From: Crenothrix polyspora
Lineage (GTDB): Bacteria > Pseudomonadota > Gammaproteobacteria > Methylococcales > Methylomonadaceae
Direction: 5' to 3'
Assembly: GCF_900163755.1 (NCBI RefSeq)
Contig: NZ_FUKI01000093.1
Location: forward strand, 1 to 43,489
DNA length: 43,489 nucleotides
The notes under the pieces were generated by a model that was not told the origin of the DNA, ran no database searches, and saw nothing but the letters and a program-made list of their open reading frames with translations. The position numbers and the translations under genes were made by a program. Below are positions 8,852 through 18,118 of the stretch, piece after piece; position 1 is the first letter of the stretch, and the number at the start of each line of letters is the position of its first letter.

Positions 8852-9376
8852 TTAACGTTTTATGGGTTCAAGTATGGCATCAATATTAGATTGATCACAA
8901 AAATCTAAAAACTCTTCACGCAGCGACAATAAATGTAATTGCGGTGGAATCAATAAAATAAATTTGGTGGAAAATACCGAAGATTGAATGTATGGCGCTT
9001 GATAACAGCTGCCAGTGATTTCTTCAATCTCTATTTCCCTGTCATATAAAAAAGACGTGATAGACTCCACAACATTAGCGCGATCTAAAGAGATGGTTTC
9101 TAATGAATACGGCATGTAATCTTTGCCCTTATCCTTGGCTTCTGGACGCAAGGTATGTATTTTTATCTCCAGACGCGTTTGAATAAGTTCTAATGTACTT
9201 TCAAACTTAGCAATTTGATTCCAGTTACCTTGTATCAGCATATACGCTGCGGTTGATTGCGCTAATTTGGTTGTTCGTATTTCCATAATGCTGCATTTAC
9301 AATCGCGCACAGCAGGCAGCAATTCGGCAACGAAATTGATTTTGTTATTACCTAAAACAGTGATGGCTAGTTGCAT
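8852..9376 (-). CDS. gcvR: GcvR-like ACT-domain regulator
   Basis: A 174-residue protein with two ACT-like domains (about 1-75 and 90-170). It resembles GcvR, the glycine-sensing partner that holds GcvA in its repressing form for the glycine cleavage operon. The N-terminal LAITVLGNNKINFVAELLPA resembles the first beta-alpha unit of this family. The identification is strengthened by the adjacent bcp, the same neighbour as in E. coli. No gcvA or gcv operon lies in the window. The 194 bases upstream (9377-9570) are AT-rich and hold nothing I can name. Confidence 0.85.
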   Translation of the reverse strand: MQLAITVLGNNKINFVAELLPAVRDCKCSIMEIRTTKLAQSTAAYMLIQGNWNQIAKFESTLELIQTRLEIKIHTLRPEAKDKGKDYMPYSLETISLDRANVVESITSFLYDREIEIEEITGSCYQAPYIQSSVFSTKFILLIPPQLHLLSLREEFLDFCDQSNIDAILEPIKR

Positions 9377-9570
9377 TATTTTTTTAAATTTTTTATTTTG
9401 AGTAGATTAGCATCAAATTAATAAAATTTGACTAACATTAGGTTTTATTGTCATAAAATAAACATCGGCACATAATCTGCCTGTCATCTCATAGTAAACA
9501 GTATAGCTTATTCATCCTACAGTAAAAAAAATCAGTAGGGCTATTGTAATCTTAATTAATCGTTGTAAAT

Positions 9571-10578
9571 ATGTCATCGTTAAAAGATAAAAAATCGCAT
9601 TTTTGGAACACAGGTATCGATACCGATCATATTGTCACGTTAGAGGGTGCGGACAGTATTAATCGCTTATTGGCTCATAGCGATTTCGATAGCTTGGATA
9701 TGCCAGAAATTACCACCCAGTTTTCCGCATTTAATAGCCACGAAGCATTGCTAGATATTAAAACGATAGATGATTTTCACGATTCTACGTTGTTTATGGA
9801 CACTTTAGTTGAAAAAATACCTCACTTCCCTGTTGAAATTATCGCTGTCATTGATGAGCCTCAAAAACCCATAATCTTAAAAAACAGCGACACCGCATTA
9901 GCTAACACAGATAACAACTCCATTATTACAGCGTTAAGTCGTTCAGACACAATAATATCGGTAGCCAATAGTGCTGGTTATCCTGATACCTCAGTCATGC
10001 TTGCCGATGTAACTATAGCAGCAACTGCTATCCCTACAGCATTGGATAATATCACAGTAGCACCGAGCGCCTCTGTTATCGTGTCTGCGGATACAATCGT
10101 GCAAAGCACTAACATACAAAAACCAATGTCGGCTTACCAAGCACACCAACCGTTTAATAGTCCGCGTGAAGTCGATAAATATGATAAGCCTGTTAGCGAG
10201 GCATTGAGTGCTGACGTATTCGCATGTCCTACGGAAAACATATCAAGTCTAGCTGATAATCATACACCCGTGGAAAAAGTTGCCGACGATGCTGCTATTC
10301 TTAATAATTTTGTTACACAGACGGCACTGCATCAGGCAACACGTAGTGATTTTGATAAGCACATCCAAACCTCTGTTACCTTTACGTCAACCATTAATGA
10401 AACTGTACACAACTCCGAATGGGCTTTATTTAAAGCCGAACAAGAGAAGAGCCACGCACACTTGAAAAAACGCATCACCCAACTGGAAAAATCCATTAGA
10501 ACTGCTGTACTGTTTAGCATACTCGCCGGCATTTTGGCCGGTGTTTCTTTAATTGCTGCGGTGAGCGGCTTAGTGTAG
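9571..10578 (+). CDS. Unknown protein with C-terminal membrane anchor
   Basis: A 335-residue protein I do not recognise. The first about 270 residues are hydrophilic, rich in Asp, Ser, Thr and Ala, without catalytic motifs, and probably largely disordered. Residues about 285-308 (ALFKAEQEKSHAHLKKRI, then TQLEKSI) look like a coiled coil. A single hydrophobic helix follows at about 312-335 (TAVLFSILAGILAGVSLIAA), ending the protein. There is no signal peptide, so it should be anchored by its tail with the bulk in the cytoplasm. It is 15 bases upstream of the 5'-nucleotidase gene and probably co-transcribed, but the pairing does not reveal a function. Confidence 0.75.
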   Translation: MSSLKDKKSHFWNTGIDTDHIVTLEGADSINRLLAHSDFDSLDMPEITTQFSAFNSHEALLDIKTIDDFHDSTLFMDTLVEKIPHFPVEIIAVIDEPQKPIILKNSDTALANTDNNSIITALSRSDTIISVANSAGYPDTSVMLADVTIAATAIPTALDNITVAPSASVIVSADTIVQSTNIQKPMSAYQAHQPFNSPREVDKYDKPVSEALSADVFACPTENISSLADNHTPVEKVADDAAILNNFVTQTALHQATRSDFDKHIQTSVTFTSTINETVHNSEWALFKAEQEKSHAHLKKRITQLEKSIRTAVLFSILAGILAGVSLIAAVSGLV

Positions 10579-10593
10579 AACGCAATAAACCTT

Positions 10594-11499
10594 ATGAGAA
10601 AACAAAAATTAGTCGTTGCTATCTCCTCCCGCGCGTTATTTAATTTAGACGAGTCCCACGCCGTGTTTGAAAAACAGGGCAAAGAAGCGTTTTTACGTTA
10701 CCAAATTGAGCATGAAGACGAGGTTTTACAACCGGGTTACGGTTTCTCGCTGGTCAGAAAATTTTTGGCGCTTAACGAAAAAACGCCAGATGATCCTTTG
10801 GTTGAAATCATTTTATTATCACAAAACAGCGCCGATACTGGACTTCGAATTTTTAATTCCATTGCTCACCACGGCCTACACATTACCCGTGCCGCTTTTA
10901 CCAGCGGCGTATCGCCGTACGGTTATATGGCTGCATTTGGTGCCCATTTGTTTTTATCCACTAACGCCGATGATGTTGCCAAAACCCTGAATGCGGGTTT
11001 TGCAGCCGCCACCATTTTGTGCGGTTCGTCAATCGACAGCCACCCCGACCAGCTACGCATTGCGTTTGACGGCGACTCGGTGTTATTTTCCGATGAATCT
11101 GAGCGTATTTACCAACAACGCGGCTTAACTGCATTTGCCGAAAATGAGCGTACCGAAGCTAAAAAACCCTTACCTGGCGGGCCTTTTAAAGATTTTTTAA
11201 GCGCTTTGCATCATATTCAAACCCAATGCGATCCAGACACTGCGCCCATCAGAACTGCTTTGGTAACCGCACGCGCTGCTCCAGCGCACGAACGTGTTGT
11301 AAGAACCTTAAGAGCCTGGGGCATCCGTATAGATGAAGCGCTGTTCTTAGGTGGCATGCCCAAAGGCGAATTTTTGAAAGCTTTCGGTGCCGATATTTTC
11401 TTTGACGATCAAGAAGGTCATTGTGAATCCGCCGCGCAACATGTTGCAGCAGCTCACGTTCCGCATGGCATTATTAACCAAAAAAAACCTGATGCTTAA
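10594..11499 (+). CDS. Cytosolic 5'-nucleotidase family protein
   Basis: A 301-residue protein of the 5'-nucleotidase family related to animal cytosolic cN-I (Pfam 5_nucleotid, recalled rather than searched). It would hydrolyse nucleoside 5'-monophosphates. Recognisable stretches are KLVVAISSRALFNLDESHAV with the first aspartate, GLHITRAAFTSGVSPYGYM, RIAFDGDSVLFSDESERIY with the DGD motif, and LFLGGMPKGEFLKAFGADIF, then FDDQ. Length and order fit bacterial members. It follows the anchored unknown protein by 15 bases and converges on galE, with only 34 bases between their stops. Confidence 0.88.
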   Translation: MRKQKLVVAISSRALFNLDESHAVFEKQGKEAFLRYQIEHEDEVLQPGYGFSLVRKFLALNEKTPDDPLVEIILLSQNSADTGLRIFNSIAHHGLHITRAAFTSGVSPYGYMAAFGAHLFLSTNADDVAKTLNAGFAAATILCGSSIDSHPDQLRIAFDGDSVLFSDESERIYQQRGLTAFAENERTEAKKPLPGGPFKDFLSALHHIQTQCDPDTAPIRTALVTARAAPAHERVVRTLRAWGIRIDEALFLGGMPKGEFLKAFGADIFFDDQEGHCESAAQHVAAAHVPHGIINQKKPDA

Positions 11500-11533
11500 A
11501 TCAATTGGCAACATGGCGCATTAACAAAAAAAC

Positions 11534-12589
11534 TCAGCTTGCATAGCCTTGAGGATTTTGGACTTGCCACTTCCAGGTATCCGCTACCATATCGTCCAGA
11601 TTTTTTTCAGCTGTCCAGTTAAGCTCTTTAGCGGCGCGTTCAGGATTAGCGAAACATTCTGCTAAATCTCCCGCTCTTCTGGGTGAAAACTGGTACGGCA
11701 GTGTTTTGCCCGTCATTTTTTCAAAGGCATTAACAATGTCTAACACACTGTAACCTTTGCCGGTGCCCAAGTTATAGGCATGGCAGCCGCCGTTATTAAA
11801 CGCCGCACTTTCAATGGTTTCTATGGCTTTAATGTGGCCTTTTACCAAATCGACTACATGAATATAATCACGGATGCCCGTGCCATCGGGTGTTGGGTAA
11901 TCGTTACCAAATACCGATAATTGTTTTAGCTTACCGATGGCCACTTGCGTGACATACGGCATCAAATTATTGGGAATGCCGTTTGGATCTTCACCAATCA
12001 GACCACTTTCGTGTGCGCCGATGGGATTAAAATAGCGCAGCAAGGCAATTTTCCACGGCGTGTTCGTTGAGCCAAGTTTATCTACCGCCGATAGGTCGCG
12101 TAAAATATCCTCAATCATCACTTTAGAGCGGCCGTAAGGATTGATTGCACCTAGCGGCAAATCTTCAGAATACTGGGCGTTGGTTGTAGAAGGCTCATAC
12201 ACGGTAGCAGACGAACTGAAAACCAATTGTTTTACATTGGCCGCTACCATAACATCCAGCAGTACCAGCGTACCGTAGACATTATTATGGTAGTAATTTA
12301 ACGGTTGTTGGCAGGATTCGCCCACCGCTTTAAGACCTGCAAAATGTATCACCGTGTTGATAGATTCTTCGGCAAAAATCTCGGTTAATGCGGATTTGTC
12401 TCTAATATCCGCCTCATAAAACTGTAAGGTTTTACCGGTAATCTGCTGTACGCGCGACAGCGATTCGACTTTGCTGTTAGATAAATTATCCACCACCACT
12501 ACCTGATAACCTGCTTGCAATAACTCGATGCAGGCATGGCTACCAATAAACCCCGCCCCACCGGTCACTAAAACGGTGTGTTTATCCAT
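11534..12589 (-). CDS. galE: GalE, UDP-glucose 4-epimerase
   Basis: Interconverts UDP-glucose and UDP-galactose (possibly also the N-acetyl forms), supplying galactose units for surface polysaccharide. It is an extended SDR enzyme of 351 residues: NAD-binding GGAGFIG (10-16), SSSAT near 125-129 and catalytic YGRSK with Tyr152 and Lys156. The ATG at 12589 is chosen, with AGGTGA just ahead; an in-frame GTG at 12598 would add three residues. It begins 15 bases after corC and so may be read with the miaB-ybeZ-ybeY-corC operon, an unusual partner for that set. Confidence 0.96.
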   Translation of the reverse strand: MDKHTVLVTGGAGFIGSHACIELLQAGYQVVVVDNLSNSKVESLSRVQQITGKTLQFYEADIRDKSALTEIFAEESINTVIHFAGLKAVGESCQQPLNYYHNNVYGTLVLLDVMVAANVKQLVFSSSATVYEPSTTNAQYSEDLPLGAINPYGRSKVMIEDILRDLSAVDKLGSTNTPWKIALLRYFNPIGAHESGLIGEDPNGIPNNLMPYVTQVAIGKLKQLSVFGNDYPTPDGTGIRDYIHVVDLVKGHIKAIETIESAAFNNGGCHAYNLGTGKGYSVLDIVNAFEKMTGKTLPYQFSPRRAGDLAECFANPERAAKELNWTAEKNLDDMVADTWKWQVQNPQGYAS

Positions 12590-12604
12590 GTTGTTCACCT
12601 ATCC

Positions 12605-13447
12605 TTATTCAAGTATTTTTAGTTTAATGAGATGTATGCGCCGTGTATCGGCTCTAATGACTTCAAATTTTAAATGCCCCACCACCAGGCTTTCACCTTT
12701 TTTGGGCATGTGTTCCAACTGATTAACGATTAAACCGCCGACCGTATCGTATTCATCGGTGGTTAATTGTGTTAAAAAATACTCATCGAATTCATCAATA
12801 GGCATTAAGGCGTTAATCATGTATTCGTGTTCATTACGCTGGGTGACGTAATCCTTGTCTTCAAAATCATCGTGTTCGTCTTCAATTTCACCCACGATTT
12901 GCTCCAAGACATCTTCAATCGACACGCAACCGGCGGTTTGGCCATACTCATCCACGACGATAGCCATGTGATTGCCGTTAGTGCGCAGCTCTTTTAACAA
13001 CACGTTCAGGCGTTTGCTTTCTGGCACAAAACTGGCCGGACGCATAATATCCTGAACCAGTAACAACTTGTTCTTTAGTACATGTGCTAATAAATCTTTC
13101 ACCAGCAATATACCGACAACTTTGCTGCGATCTCCATCAATAACCGGATAACGCGAATGCCCCGATTCGATCACCAGCGGAAAAATAGTTTCCAATTCAG
13201 CATCTTTAGGCACAACCACCATTTGTATGCGCGGAATCATAATATCGCGCACCCGTAACTGTGATACCTGTAACACGCCCTCAATCATAATCAGCGCGTC
13301 GGTATCTAATAAGCGTTTTTCACGCGCCTCTCGCAATATTTCCAATAAATCATCCATGTCTTGCAACTCCCCGGTCAGCAAATGGACGATTTTCTCGATC
13401 CAGCTCTTATGCGGGGAGTGTCTACTGGGAGGCTGATCTTCGCTCAT
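12605..13447 (-). CDS. corC: CorC/YbeX, CBS-domain transporter-associated protein
   Basis: A 280-residue soluble protein with two CBS domains (about 70-190; RVRDIMIPRIQMVVVP, GHSRYPVIDGD and VVDEYGQTAGCVSIEDVLEQ) and a C-terminal CorC_HlyC domain (about 205-280). In E. coli the gene is linked genetically to cobalt and magnesium efflux and to ribosome and rRNA maturation through its operon. Its ATG overlaps the ybeY stop by four bases. The order miaB-ybeZ-ybeY-ybeX is conserved across gammaproteobacteria. The lnt apolipoprotein acyltransferase gene that often comes next is replaced by galE. Confidence 0.95.
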   Translation of the reverse strand: MSEDQPPSRHSPHKSWIEKIVHLLTGELQDMDDLLEILREAREKRLLDTDALIMIEGVLQVSQLRVRDIMIPRIQMVVVPKDAELETIFPLVIESGHSRYPVIDGDRSKVVGILLVKDLLAHVLKNKLLLVQDIMRPASFVPESKRLNVLLKELRTNGNHMAIVVDEYGQTAGCVSIEDVLEQIVGEIEDEHDDFEDKDYVTQRNEHEYMINALMPIDEFDEYFLTQLTTDEYDTVGGLIVNQLEHMPKKGESLVVGHLKFEVIRADTRRIHLIKLKILE

Positions 13448-13905
13448 TCGTCATTCACCAAACGGTACGGATTATCAATATGCAGCTGTTGTAATAACGC
13501 GATTTCTTTACTTTCCATGATCTCTGCTTCACCGTCGTCAATGTGATCATAGCCCAGAAGATGCAATACGCCATGAATAACAATATGTGCCCAGTGATCC
13601 AGCAAGGTTTTGTGTTGCTCTAGCGCTTCTTTGGCGACAACAGGGACACAGATCACCAAGTCACCCAGTAAATCCAGCTCAATACCGTCAGGTATTTCGA
13701 CAGGAAAACTTAAAATATTGGTCGCACCGTGTTTATGGCGATATTGTTCATTTAACGCCTGACTTTCTGACGCGTCAACCAAGCGGATCACGATTTCGTT
13801 ATCGTGGTCAAGCTCTGTTAACGCGGCATCTACCCAGACCTGTAACTGCGCTAAACTCGGCACATCGGGCGATTCACAGACATTTTGTAACTCTATATAA
13901 TTCAC
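13444..13905 (-). CDS. ybeY: YbeY, rRNA-maturation endoribonuclease
   Basis: A single-strand endoribonuclease needed for 16S rRNA 3'-end maturation and ribosome quality control. The 153 residues contain the zinc-binding signature HIVIHGVLHLLGYDHIDD (HxxxHxxxxxH form) with the following EAEIMESKE helix. Upstream, RHKHGATNILSFPVE is the usual family motif. It overlaps ybeZ and corC by four bases on each side, which implies translational coupling. Confidence 0.97.
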   Translation of the reverse strand: MNYIELQNVCESPDVPSLAQLQVWVDAALTELDHDNEIVIRLVDASESQALNEQYRHKHGATNILSFPVEIPDGIELDLLGDLVICVPVVAKEALEQHKTLLDHWAHIVIHGVLHLLGYDHIDDGEAEIMESKEIALLQQLHIDNPYRLVNDE

Positions 13906-14882
13906 TGATTGGCTTTCATCTTTTTATCATAGGTTTCATAAGCCAATACAATGCGCTGCACTAACGGATGTCTGACCACATCGCGCACATCAAAAAACGT
14001 AAAGCTGATGCCTTCCACGTCTTTTAGCACGTCTAACACATGCCGTAACCCCGACATTTTTTCAGACGGCAAATCAATCTGGGTAATATCGCCCGTTATA
14101 ACCGCTGTTGAGCCAAAGCCCAGCCGCGTTAAAAACATTTTAATTTGCTCAACGGTGGTATTTTGTGCTTCATCCAAGATGATAAATGCATCGTTCAGGG
14201 TTCTGCCACGCATAAACGCTAACGGCGCAACTTCTATAACCCCGCGTTCAATCAACTTTTCTACTCGCTCTAAGCCGAGCATATCATATAACGCATCGTA
14301 TAATGGCCGAAGATACGGATCGACTTTTTGCGCCATGTCACCGGGCAAAAATCCCAGTTTTTCACCGGCTTCTACCGCTGGACGCACCAAAATAATGCGT
14401 TTCACTTTTTCAGTCTGCAACGCCTCAATCGCACACGCCACTGCCAGATAGGTCTTACCCGTACCCGCAGGTCCTACGCCAAAATTAATATCGTGCAAAA
14501 AAATCTGCCGCAAATAGTTTTGCTGGTTAACACCGCGACCTTTAATATTGCCGCATTTGGTTTTTATGCTGATTTGTTTGGGTGGCACGGTTTCAACCGA
14601 CACCTCCGCTAATAAGTCATTAATCGAGGCATCTTGCATCGCCAAATGAATCAGCTCTGGGGTCAATCGTTCGTTTTCGGTGCTGTTAAACAATGTTTGC
14701 ATAACGGCACAAGCCGCTTTTACCGCCTCCTCAAGCCCCGTTACTTCAAATTGGTTGCCACGATTGGCGATATCGACCTTTAAACGGGTTTCAATTTGTC
14801 GCAAATTGACATTGGTACAGCCACAAAAATTAGATAAACGTTCATTATCGGCGGGGAGTAAACACAATTCCTGTGAAATCAT
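13902..14882 (-). CDS. ybeZ: PhoH-like ATPase YbeZ
   Basis: PhoH-family P-loop ATPase that works with YbeY in RNA metabolism. From the chosen ATG it has 326 residues: Walker A GPAGTGKT (137-144) in FGVGPAGTGKTYLAVA, Walker B with AFIILDEAQNTT, and the TRLGFGSTAVITGDITQIDL sensor region. The start at 14882 lies three bases after the miaB stop; a TTG at 14885 is an alternative. Gene order and tight spacing place it in the conserved miaB-ybeZ-ybeY-corC operon. Confidence 0.96.
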   Translation of the reverse strand: MISQELCLLPADNERLSNFCGCTNVNLRQIETRLKVDIANRGNQFEVTGLEEAVKAACAVMQTLFNSTENERLTPELIHLAMQDASINDLLAEVSVETVPPKQISIKTKCGNIKGRGVNQQNYLRQIFLHDINFGVGPAGTGKTYLAVACAIEALQTEKVKRIILVRPAVEAGEKLGFLPGDMAQKVDPYLRPLYDALYDMLGLERVEKLIERGVIEVAPLAFMRGRTLNDAFIILDEAQNTTVEQIKMFLTRLGFGSTAVITGDITQIDLPSEKMSGLRHVLDVLKDVEGISFTFFDVRDVVRHPLVQRIVLAYETYDKKMKANQ

Positions 14883-14885
14883 CAA

Positions 14886-16241
14886 TCAACCAACCGCCAA
14901 AATTTTATCAACAGACGCTTCAATTAAGCGCCCCCGCAATGAATTCGGTAAGGATTCAGTAATCAGCACATCGACAAACTGACCTGCAAGGCGTGGATGG
15001 GCAATAAAATTCACCACACGGTTATTTTCGGTACGGCCTTGCATTTGCAACGGGTTCTTTTTTGATTGCCCTTCAACCAGCACGGTCTGTACGCTATTGA
15101 TCATGGCGGTGGAAATCGCCGCTGTCATTTCGTTAATACGCGCCTGAAAACGCTCTAAACGCTGTTTTTTAACGTCTGCGGGCACTTCATCCGGCAATTC
15201 TGCTGCCGGTGTGCCAGGCCGTGGGCTGTAAATAAAGCTAAATGACAAATCAAAACCAATCTCATCAATAAACGCCATAGTTTCTTCAAACTCGGCATCG
15301 GTTTCGCCAGGGAAGCCAATAATAAAATCGGAAGATAAGCAAATATCAGGTCGCACCAAGCGTAATTTGCGGATGGTTTCCTTGTAATCGGCAGCTTTGT
15401 GGCCGCGTTTCATGGCGGTTAAAATGGCATCACTGCCGCTTTGTACCGGCAAATGCAAATGGTTGACCAATTTGGGAATTTCGGCAAACGCCTCAATCAG
15501 GCTGTCGGTGAATTCTAGCGGATGCGAGGTGGTAAAGCGGATGCGCTCTATGCCATCAACGGCGGCGACATAGTGCAGCAACAAGGCAAAATCGGCGATA
15601 TCGCCGTCGTCCATCAGGCCACGAAACGCATTGACGTTTTGCCCCAGCAAATTAACTTCGCGCACGCCTTGTTTGGCCAGCGCGGTAATTTCGCGGATCA
15701 CGTCATTTAACGGACGGCTGATTTCTTCGCCGCGTGTGTAAGGCACAACGCAGAACGAACAGTATTTGCTACAGCCTTCCATGACCGAGACAAAAGCCTT
15801 AACGCCTTCGGCACGCGGAGCGGGCAAGTTATCAAACTTTTCGATTTCGGGAAAGGAAATATCAACAACAGGCTTGTGTTTGTTGCGGACTTGATCGAGC
15901 AACTCTGGCAGCCGGTGCAAGGTTTGTGGGCCAAACACCATATCCACATACGGCGCACGTTTTTGAATGGCCGCACCTTCCTGGCTGGCAACACAGCCAC
16001 CGACACCGATAATAACATCGGGGCGTTTGTCCTTAATTTTGCGCCATTTACCCAGCGCAGAAAAGACTTTCTCTTGCGCCTTTTCACGTATGGAACAAGT
16101 GTTTAACAGTAAAACATCGGCCAGTTTTGGGTCTTCAGTCAATTCAAAACCATGCGACGCGTTGAGTACATCCCGCATTTTGTCAGAATCGTACTCGTTC
16201 ATCTGACAACCGTTGGTTTGAATATAAAGTTTTTGTGCCAT
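14886..16241 (-). CDS. miaB: MiaB, tRNA methylthiotransferase
   Basis: Radical-SAM enzyme that adds the 2-methylthio group to i6A37 of tRNAs reading UNN codons. The 451 residues carry the three N-terminal cysteines C12, C49 and C83 for one 4Fe-4S cluster and the C157-C161-C164 radical-SAM triad ([17 protein letters not shown]), at the same positions as in E. coli MiaB. A C-terminal TRAM domain (about 375-440) follows. It opens the minus-strand operon; 170 bases with no recognisable feature separate it from the GHMP gene. Confidence 0.98.
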   Translation of the reverse strand: MAQKLYIQTNGCQMNEYDSDKMRDVLNASHGFELTEDPKLADVLLLNTCSIREKAQEKVFSALGKWRKIKDKRPDVIIGVGGCVASQEGAAIQKRAPYVDMVFGPQTLHRLPELLDQVRNKHKPVVDISFPEIEKFDNLPAPRAEGVKAFVSVMEGCSKYCSFCVVPYTRGEEISRPLNDVIREITALAKQGVREVNLLGQNVNAFRGLMDDGDIADFALLLHYVAAVDGIERIRFTTSHPLEFTDSLIEAFAEIPKLVNHLHLPVQSGSDAILTAMKRGHKAADYKETIRKLRLVRPDICLSSDFIIGFPGETDAEFEETMAFIDEIGFDLSFSFIYSPRPGTPAAELPDEVPADVKKQRLERFQARINEMTAAISTAMINSVQTVLVEGQSKKNPLQMQGRTENNRVVNFIAHPRLAGQFVDVLITESLPNSLRGRLIEASVDKILAVG

Positions 16242-16412
16242 ATTCTCTTAAAAGTAAAACATCCAAAAAATTACTGAGCCCAGATTCCCTGCATCATTGA
16301 GCTACACTACCGGACAAGCGATTAATCAGTAAACTGACGACCTGCAAAAATAATAAACAAATACTTGTCGTTTTACAAGGTATTATCGAATCTATGCCCT
16401 GCCATTACCCTA

Positions 16413-17408
16413 TTAAACAATTTGAATATCACCCCCGCTATTACGCGCGCTGGCAATACTAAAACTTAATTTATCGTAATTTGCAAAACGCTCACGAGCC
16501 TCGTTAACTAATTTTTCGGCAAAATCAGCATTGTCAACTGCACAAAATCCGGTCGGCCCCCACGAAGTCTGCCCTATTGCCACTGCGCCTTGTTGCGCTA
16601 ACCAGTGCATGACTTTAGCCACTTTGCCACTGGCAAACACGCCACCTTGCACGGGCGCAAAATGTTCACCCACCGAGCGTTGTAACTGGGTGATGACATC
16701 ACCAAATTGATGGATATTATTTTCCGCTACCGCTGGTAAAGCTTGCATTAATAATAAATAGCATAACCGCGCCGCCTCTTGCTGAGGAAAAGCCGGTAAG
16801 CTCTTAAAGGCCTGGATTTCTTGCTGGCCGTGCAAGCCTTGGCCACGGCTGTCAAACACCAGGATAAAACGCCAATTTTTAGGGATATGAAGATGAACTA
16901 AAACAGGGGGTGTGATGGTGTTAACGCCGCGTCCACCATCAACAATCAGGCCGCCTTGCTCAAACACGCCGATGCCTATTCCTGAGCGCAAGCCACGATC
17001 CATCACGGCGGCAATCTCGCGCACGCTTAAGCCTAAAGCATAAAAAGCATTTAGCGCACTGCCAATCGCCATTGCCATTTGTGTGCCAGAACCCAGGCCG
17101 ACATGCTCAGGAATGGCGCTTTCGATAGTGATGGCGAGTTGATCGGATACCTTTAGCGCCTGGCAAAGTTGCGTTAAACACAGCTCCGCACGTTGCGCTG
17201 CTGCGCCGGTAACGCTGCGTTGTGCCGCTTTACGCACCGATAAGCGCGTGCCGTGCTCATTTAAGGCGACACCGATACTGCCGAAATGCCGGCCAAGGGA
17301 ACCGCTTAAATCTACAAAGCCCATGTGCAATCTGGCGGGGGCTAGAACTGAAACTGTGGTGGGATGGTCTGTCAATTTAATCGCGGATTTTGCAGCTGAA
17401 GTTGGCAA
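16413..17408 (-). CDS. Beta-RFAP synthase-type GHMP protein (H4MPT synthesis)
   Basis: Resembles beta-ribofuranosylaminobenzene 5'-phosphate synthase, which joins 4-hydroxybenzoate or p-aminobenzoate to PRPP at the start of tetrahydromethanopterin synthesis. In bacteria that cofactor carries one-carbon units in formaldehyde oxidation by methylotrophs. The 331 residues have APARLHMGFVDLSGSLGR near the N-terminus and the GHMP phosphate loop PEHVGLGSGTQ (100-110). Later stretches (RGLRSGIGIGVFEQGGLIVD, then FDSRGQGLHG and GQTSWGPTGFC) fit this subfamily better than sugar kinases. It lies 19 bases after a HAD phosphatase gene and may be read with it. This is the best metabolic marker for a methylotroph in the window. 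Confidence 0.88.
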   Translation of the reverse strand: MPTSAAKSAIKLTDHPTTVSVLAPARLHMGFVDLSGSLGRHFGSIGVALNEHGTRLSVRKAAQRSVTGAAAQRAELCLTQLCQALKVSDQLAITIESAIPEHVGLGSGTQMAMAIGSALNAFYALGLSVREIAAVMDRGLRSGIGIGVFEQGGLIVDGGRGVNTITPPVLVHLHIPKNWRFILVFDSRGQGLHGQQEIQAFKSLPAFPQQEAARLCYLLLMQALPAVAENNIHQFGDVITQLQRSVGEHFAPVQGGVFASGKVAKVMHWLAQQGAVAIGQTSWGPTGFCAVDNADFAEKLVNEARERFANYDKLSFSIASARNSGGDIQIV

Positions 17409-17427
17409 ATTATACTCTGATTGTAGC

Positions 17428-18090
17428 CTAAGCGTTGAAGCTTTCCAGTAACTCAGTCAAATCATTGACGATTACTGTGCTGTGCAAACGCATCCGTTCA
17501 TCCATAGGCCACACTGACGGCACACCGACCACGTAAGCACCGGCCTTGTCTGCCGCCATTACGCCGGTATAAGAATCTTCCAGCACCAGGCAATCGACTA
17601 TATTAACGCGCAAGCGTTCAGCCGCAGCCAAAAAAATATCCGGCGCGGGTTTGCCGTGTTGCACATCGTCACGGCTTAAAATAACGGGAAACGTCTCTGA
17701 TAAACCCGCATAAGTCAAACAGGTACGGGCATCTTTTTCTCGCGTATTGGTGGCAAGGCAATACGGTATATTAAGTGTGGTAATACTGGCCATTAAGGGC
17801 GCAAAGCCGGTTTTGACGGCAATGCCGTGGGCGTTAACCCAGTCGTACCAATGCTGTTCGCTCAGTGCATTGAATTCACGGGTGTTAAAAGCTGTGCCGA
17901 AAGTGCTTACGATTTTAGCCAGGCCATTTTCGCTGGACAAACCGGACAAAGACTCGCAAAATACATCGGTAAAGTCATAACCCATTGTGCTAGCGGCCAT
18001 TTTCCAGGCGTGACGGCAAATACTTTCGGTATCTAGCACCAAGCCGTCCATGTCGAAAATGACGGCGGCGAAATCGCTTAGTTTAGGCAT
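17428..18090 (-). CDS. HAD-superfamily phosphatase or phosphoglucomutase-like
   Basis: A 220-residue HAD hydrolase of the beta-phosphoglucomutase / phosphoglycolate phosphatase-like subfamily. The motifs are FDMDGLVLDTE (nucleophile D13 and D15), a helical cap (about 20-85), the ATNTREKDAR threonine motif, and KPAPDIFLAAAERL with LVLEDSYTGVMAADKAG for the lysine and metal aspartates. Substrate cannot be told from sequence. It precedes the H4MPT-type gene by 19 bases; a role in dephosphorylating a pathway intermediate is possible but only inferred from position. Confidence 0.85.
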   Translation of the reverse strand: MPKLSDFAAVIFDMDGLVLDTESICRHAWKMAASTMGYDFTDVFCESLSGLSSENGLAKIVSTFGTAFNTREFNALSEQHWYDWVNAHGIAVKTGFAPLMASITTLNIPYCLATNTREKDARTCLTYAGLSETFPVILSRDDVQHGKPAPDIFLAAAERLRVNIVDCLVLEDSYTGVMAADKAGAYVVGVPSVWPMDERMRLHSTVIVNDLTELLESFNA

Positions 18091-18118
18091 GATTTATAAG
18101 GGTGCGTATTAGACAAAT

